Positions 62,804 through 64,000 of a DNA stretch of 64,000 nt are shown here, in pieces. The notes beneath the pieces are model-generated. The model was not told the origin of the DNA. It saw only the letters and a list, made by a program, of their open reading frames with translations, and searched no databases. Both the position numbers and the translations under genes were made by a program. The DNA is taken from contig CALMYL010000021.1 in assembly GCA_937873695.1 (NCBI GenBank), positions 124,001-188,000 on the forward strand, written 5' to 3'. The DNA is from an uncultured Ignavibacteria bacterium. Its GTDB lineage: Bacteria > Bacteroidota > Ignavibacteria > Tepidaquicellales > OLB5. Numbering within the stretch: the first letter of the stretch is position 1; every line of letters starts with the position of its first letter.

Positions 62804-63306
62804 TTTTTTGATTTTAAATGGTTAGAAATTATACAAAAATGCCACAGAAACCCCCAAAATCCTATTACCTGTATCATATGGAAATATGATATTTATCACA
62901 AATTTTGAATGAAAAAATTGAAATTTGGCGTAATTTTTTGGACAAAAAAATAATGGGACCCGGATATGAGTCCCATTAATTGAAAGGTTGTACCTTATGA
63001 TAAAAAAGACCGGGATTCCGTATTATAGATCAGTTCGCATTTGAACCAGGCTTTTTTTCCGGAAAAGTCATTTCAACCCATTGAATGACTTGTAGTAGAT
63101 TTTCTTAGAGTTATTTAAATTATTAAATGTACCCGTCGAAGCCTTTTTCGCTCGTTTAAGAGAGCATTTCTTTCAGAATCTCAACGATCTTTCCTGCGCT
63201 ACAAAAATGATAAATTTAATTTCCTAAAAAAATAATCTGCATCATTTCAGGATATGATTTTTATCCATTTTGATATACCGGATTATTTTTATCAATAGCT
63301 TTTGAT
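62804..63306 (-). other. Gene-poor spacer with hairpins, possible small RNA or decayed gene
   Basis: No credible gene is seen in these 503 bp. On the minus strand there are two structured parts. At 63065-63091 an 11-bp stem (one bulge) with a CCCA loop is formed by AAGTCATTTCAA and TTGAATGACTT. At 62944-62978 a terminator (TAATGGGAC/GTCCCATTA) is followed by seven T. A short open stretch ending SRSFLS (frame stop at 62998) hints at a gene remnant. An independent transcript starting near 63240 is possible. Confidence 0.3.
62944..62978 (-). terminator. Rho-independent terminator, no gene assigned
   Basis: TAATGGGAC pairs with GTCCCATTA over a 10-nt loop and the minus strand continues with a 7-T run. 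The nearest upstream gene on this strand ends 329 bp away, so an unannotated transcript probably ends here. Confidence 0.8.
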
Positions 63307-63501
63307 CTATCTCTTTCTGCCCCTGCCTATGCCAAGGGGCTGATCTTCTTCCTCTTTGTATTCAATGAGGAATGAAAGCAAAAGCCAAAGAACCCCCACT
63401 GCCGTAACAAAAATACCGTAAGATGCATTAATAATGATCAATATTATTCCCAAAATTATGAAAAATGAAGGCAATATTATTGACAAAAATAATGTGCGCA
63501 T
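63307..63501 (-). CDS. Small membrane protein
   Basis: From the ATG at 63501, which follows an ideal GAGGAGG site with 5-nt spacing, the protein has 64 residues. Two hydrophobic helices (about 3-23 and 26-44) are followed by a charged tail ending GRGRKR. A longer reading to 63579 lacks a ribosome-binding site. The family is not recognised. It follows the DUF1761 gene by 86 bp on the same strand. Confidence 0.7.
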   Translation of the reverse strand: MRTLFLSIILPSFFIILGIILIIINASYGIFVTAVGVLWLLLSFLIEYKEEEDQPLGIGRGRKR

Positions 63502-63586
63502 AATAACCTCCTCTAATATGTTATTACTCTTACTTAATAAAACAGCATAACAGATATTAAAGTTCAGTAATGCAGGCAAATCTCTT

Positions 63587-64000
63587 TTACCAAATTGCCA
63601 GGAATCCCCCCATAATTGTAATAGATATCAATTGGTAGATAATGAACAGAAGGTACAGCATTTTAGGCCTGCTTTCATACATATAACCGGGTATCACTGT
63701 TGTGACGACGAAGCCAAGCCATACCCAGAAGCCGATCATAACGCCCTGGGAGAAGGTATTCACCATACTGAACTTGACAAGGTGTGCCAGCACATAAGCG
63801 AACACAAGTGAAGCTATGGTGTTAACAACATATGTCATTCCCATTGATGCTGAAGAGAAACCCTGTTTCAGCTCTTCTTCAGTTTTGCCCATTGAGCGCA
63901 TCCACAGTTTACCTGTAACGAGCGGCGAGTACCATAATGCGCCGAGCGCCATATTAATTATGCCGGCAATAATAACCGGCACCAGATTCAGATTAGGATC
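63587..64000 (-). CDS. DUF1761 membrane protein, 5' end outside the window
   Basis: The protein has four membrane helices and the DUF1761 signature IINMALGALWYSPLVTGKLWMRSMGKT. The open frame continues past a GTG at 63982 to the window edge (DPNLNLVPVII), and family members normally begin about here (MNPNLN-type), so the true start is most likely one or two codons beyond 64000. DUF1761 proteins are small integral membrane proteins of unknown function. The C-terminus IMGGFLAIW is complete. Confidence 0.85.
   Translation of the reverse strand, partial: DPNLNLVPVIIAGIINMALGALWYSPLVTGKLWMRSMGKTEEELKQGFSSASMGMTYVVNTIASLVFAYVLAHLVKFSMVNTFSQGVMIGFWVWLGFVVTTVIPGYMYESRPKMLYLLFIIYQLISITIMGGFLAIW

Noticed and set aside
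63132-63140. TTCGACGGG on the minus strand, like the tmRNA 5' signature
   Set aside because: There is no matching tmRNA 5' GGGG start, no tag reading frame, and no 3' T-arm with CCA-type end that pairs with it; the transcript to the terminator would be too short and lacks pseudoknots.

Overview
The window looks like chromosome of an uncultured or poorly studied Ignavibacteria-type bacterium (Bacteroidota/Chlorobiota side of the tree). The support is: five proteins ending in a type IX secretion (T9SS) sorting domain, four of them with the YPNPFNP-like motif typical of that group; lipid A genes, hence an outer membrane; many small lipoproteins; and several TAnnTTTG boxes of the Bacteroidota promoter type in front of genes. 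The placement is inferred from motifs, not from a search.

Layout. 1-3.3 kb (minus): start of the F-type ATP synthase operon, atpZ-like, an AtpI-like gene, atpB, atpE, atpF, atpH and the beginning of atpA. 4.0-10.5 kb (minus): envelope genes, with lpxB, lpxK, a class I amidotransferase, a LolB-like DUF4292 lipoprotein and an EnvC-like protein in one overlapping operon, preceded by a methyltransferase and an MtnX-like phosphatase. 10.4-19.7 kb (minus): a small membrane peptide, FKBP isomerase, M42 aminopeptidase, SMC, a GH2-like protein fused to a polytopic membrane domain, a DCC protein and a GNAT acetyltransferase. 19.7-25.7 kb (plus): three T9SS cargo proteins (Asp-box repeat protein, GH81 endo-1,3-beta-glucanase, class C serine hydrolase). 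25.8-32.3 kb (plus): a YejABE-like oligopeptide ABC transporter with two ATPases. 32.3-36.1 kb (minus): lipoprotein, SAM methyltransferase, WG-repeat protein. 36.3-44.4 kb: gltX, a compact REPtron (frameshifted RAYT transposase between inverted hairpins), small lipoproteins, a dihaem cytochrome c, a fatty acid desaturase and a cysteine synthase homologue. 44.6-49.0 kb: a 1467-residue 2-hydroxyacyl-CoA dehydratase activase. 49.1-49.6 kb: a tandem 170-bp array next to tRNA-Glu(CTC). 49.7-55.3 kb: a large MalT/SARP-like regulator, an orphan T9SS sorting domain and an SBBP-repeat T9SS protein. 55.5-62.8 kb (minus): ADP-forming acyl-CoA synthetase, a three-gene secreted metal-type module, and a four-subunit 2-oxoacid:ferredoxin oxidoreductase. 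62.8-64 kb: a gene-poor spacer, a small membrane protein and a DUF1761 protein cut by the window end.

Taken together, the peptide transporter, aminopeptidase, 2-oxoacid:ferredoxin oxidoreductase, ADP-forming CoA ligase and dehydratase activase fit a peptide- and amino-acid-oxidising or fermenting heterotroph that also secretes a beta-1,3-glucanase. This is inference from gene content.

The most unusual items are: the REPtron beside gltX, whose two inverted end hairpins differ by compensated base pairs; the tandem array by tRNA-Glu, built from tRNA-like pieces, a REP palindrome and a terminator hairpin that also shows a compensated change; the GH2-membrane fusion that has lost both catalytic glutamates; and the orphan T9SS tail divergent from a giant regulator. 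No CRISPR array, prophage, integrase or rRNA was seen.
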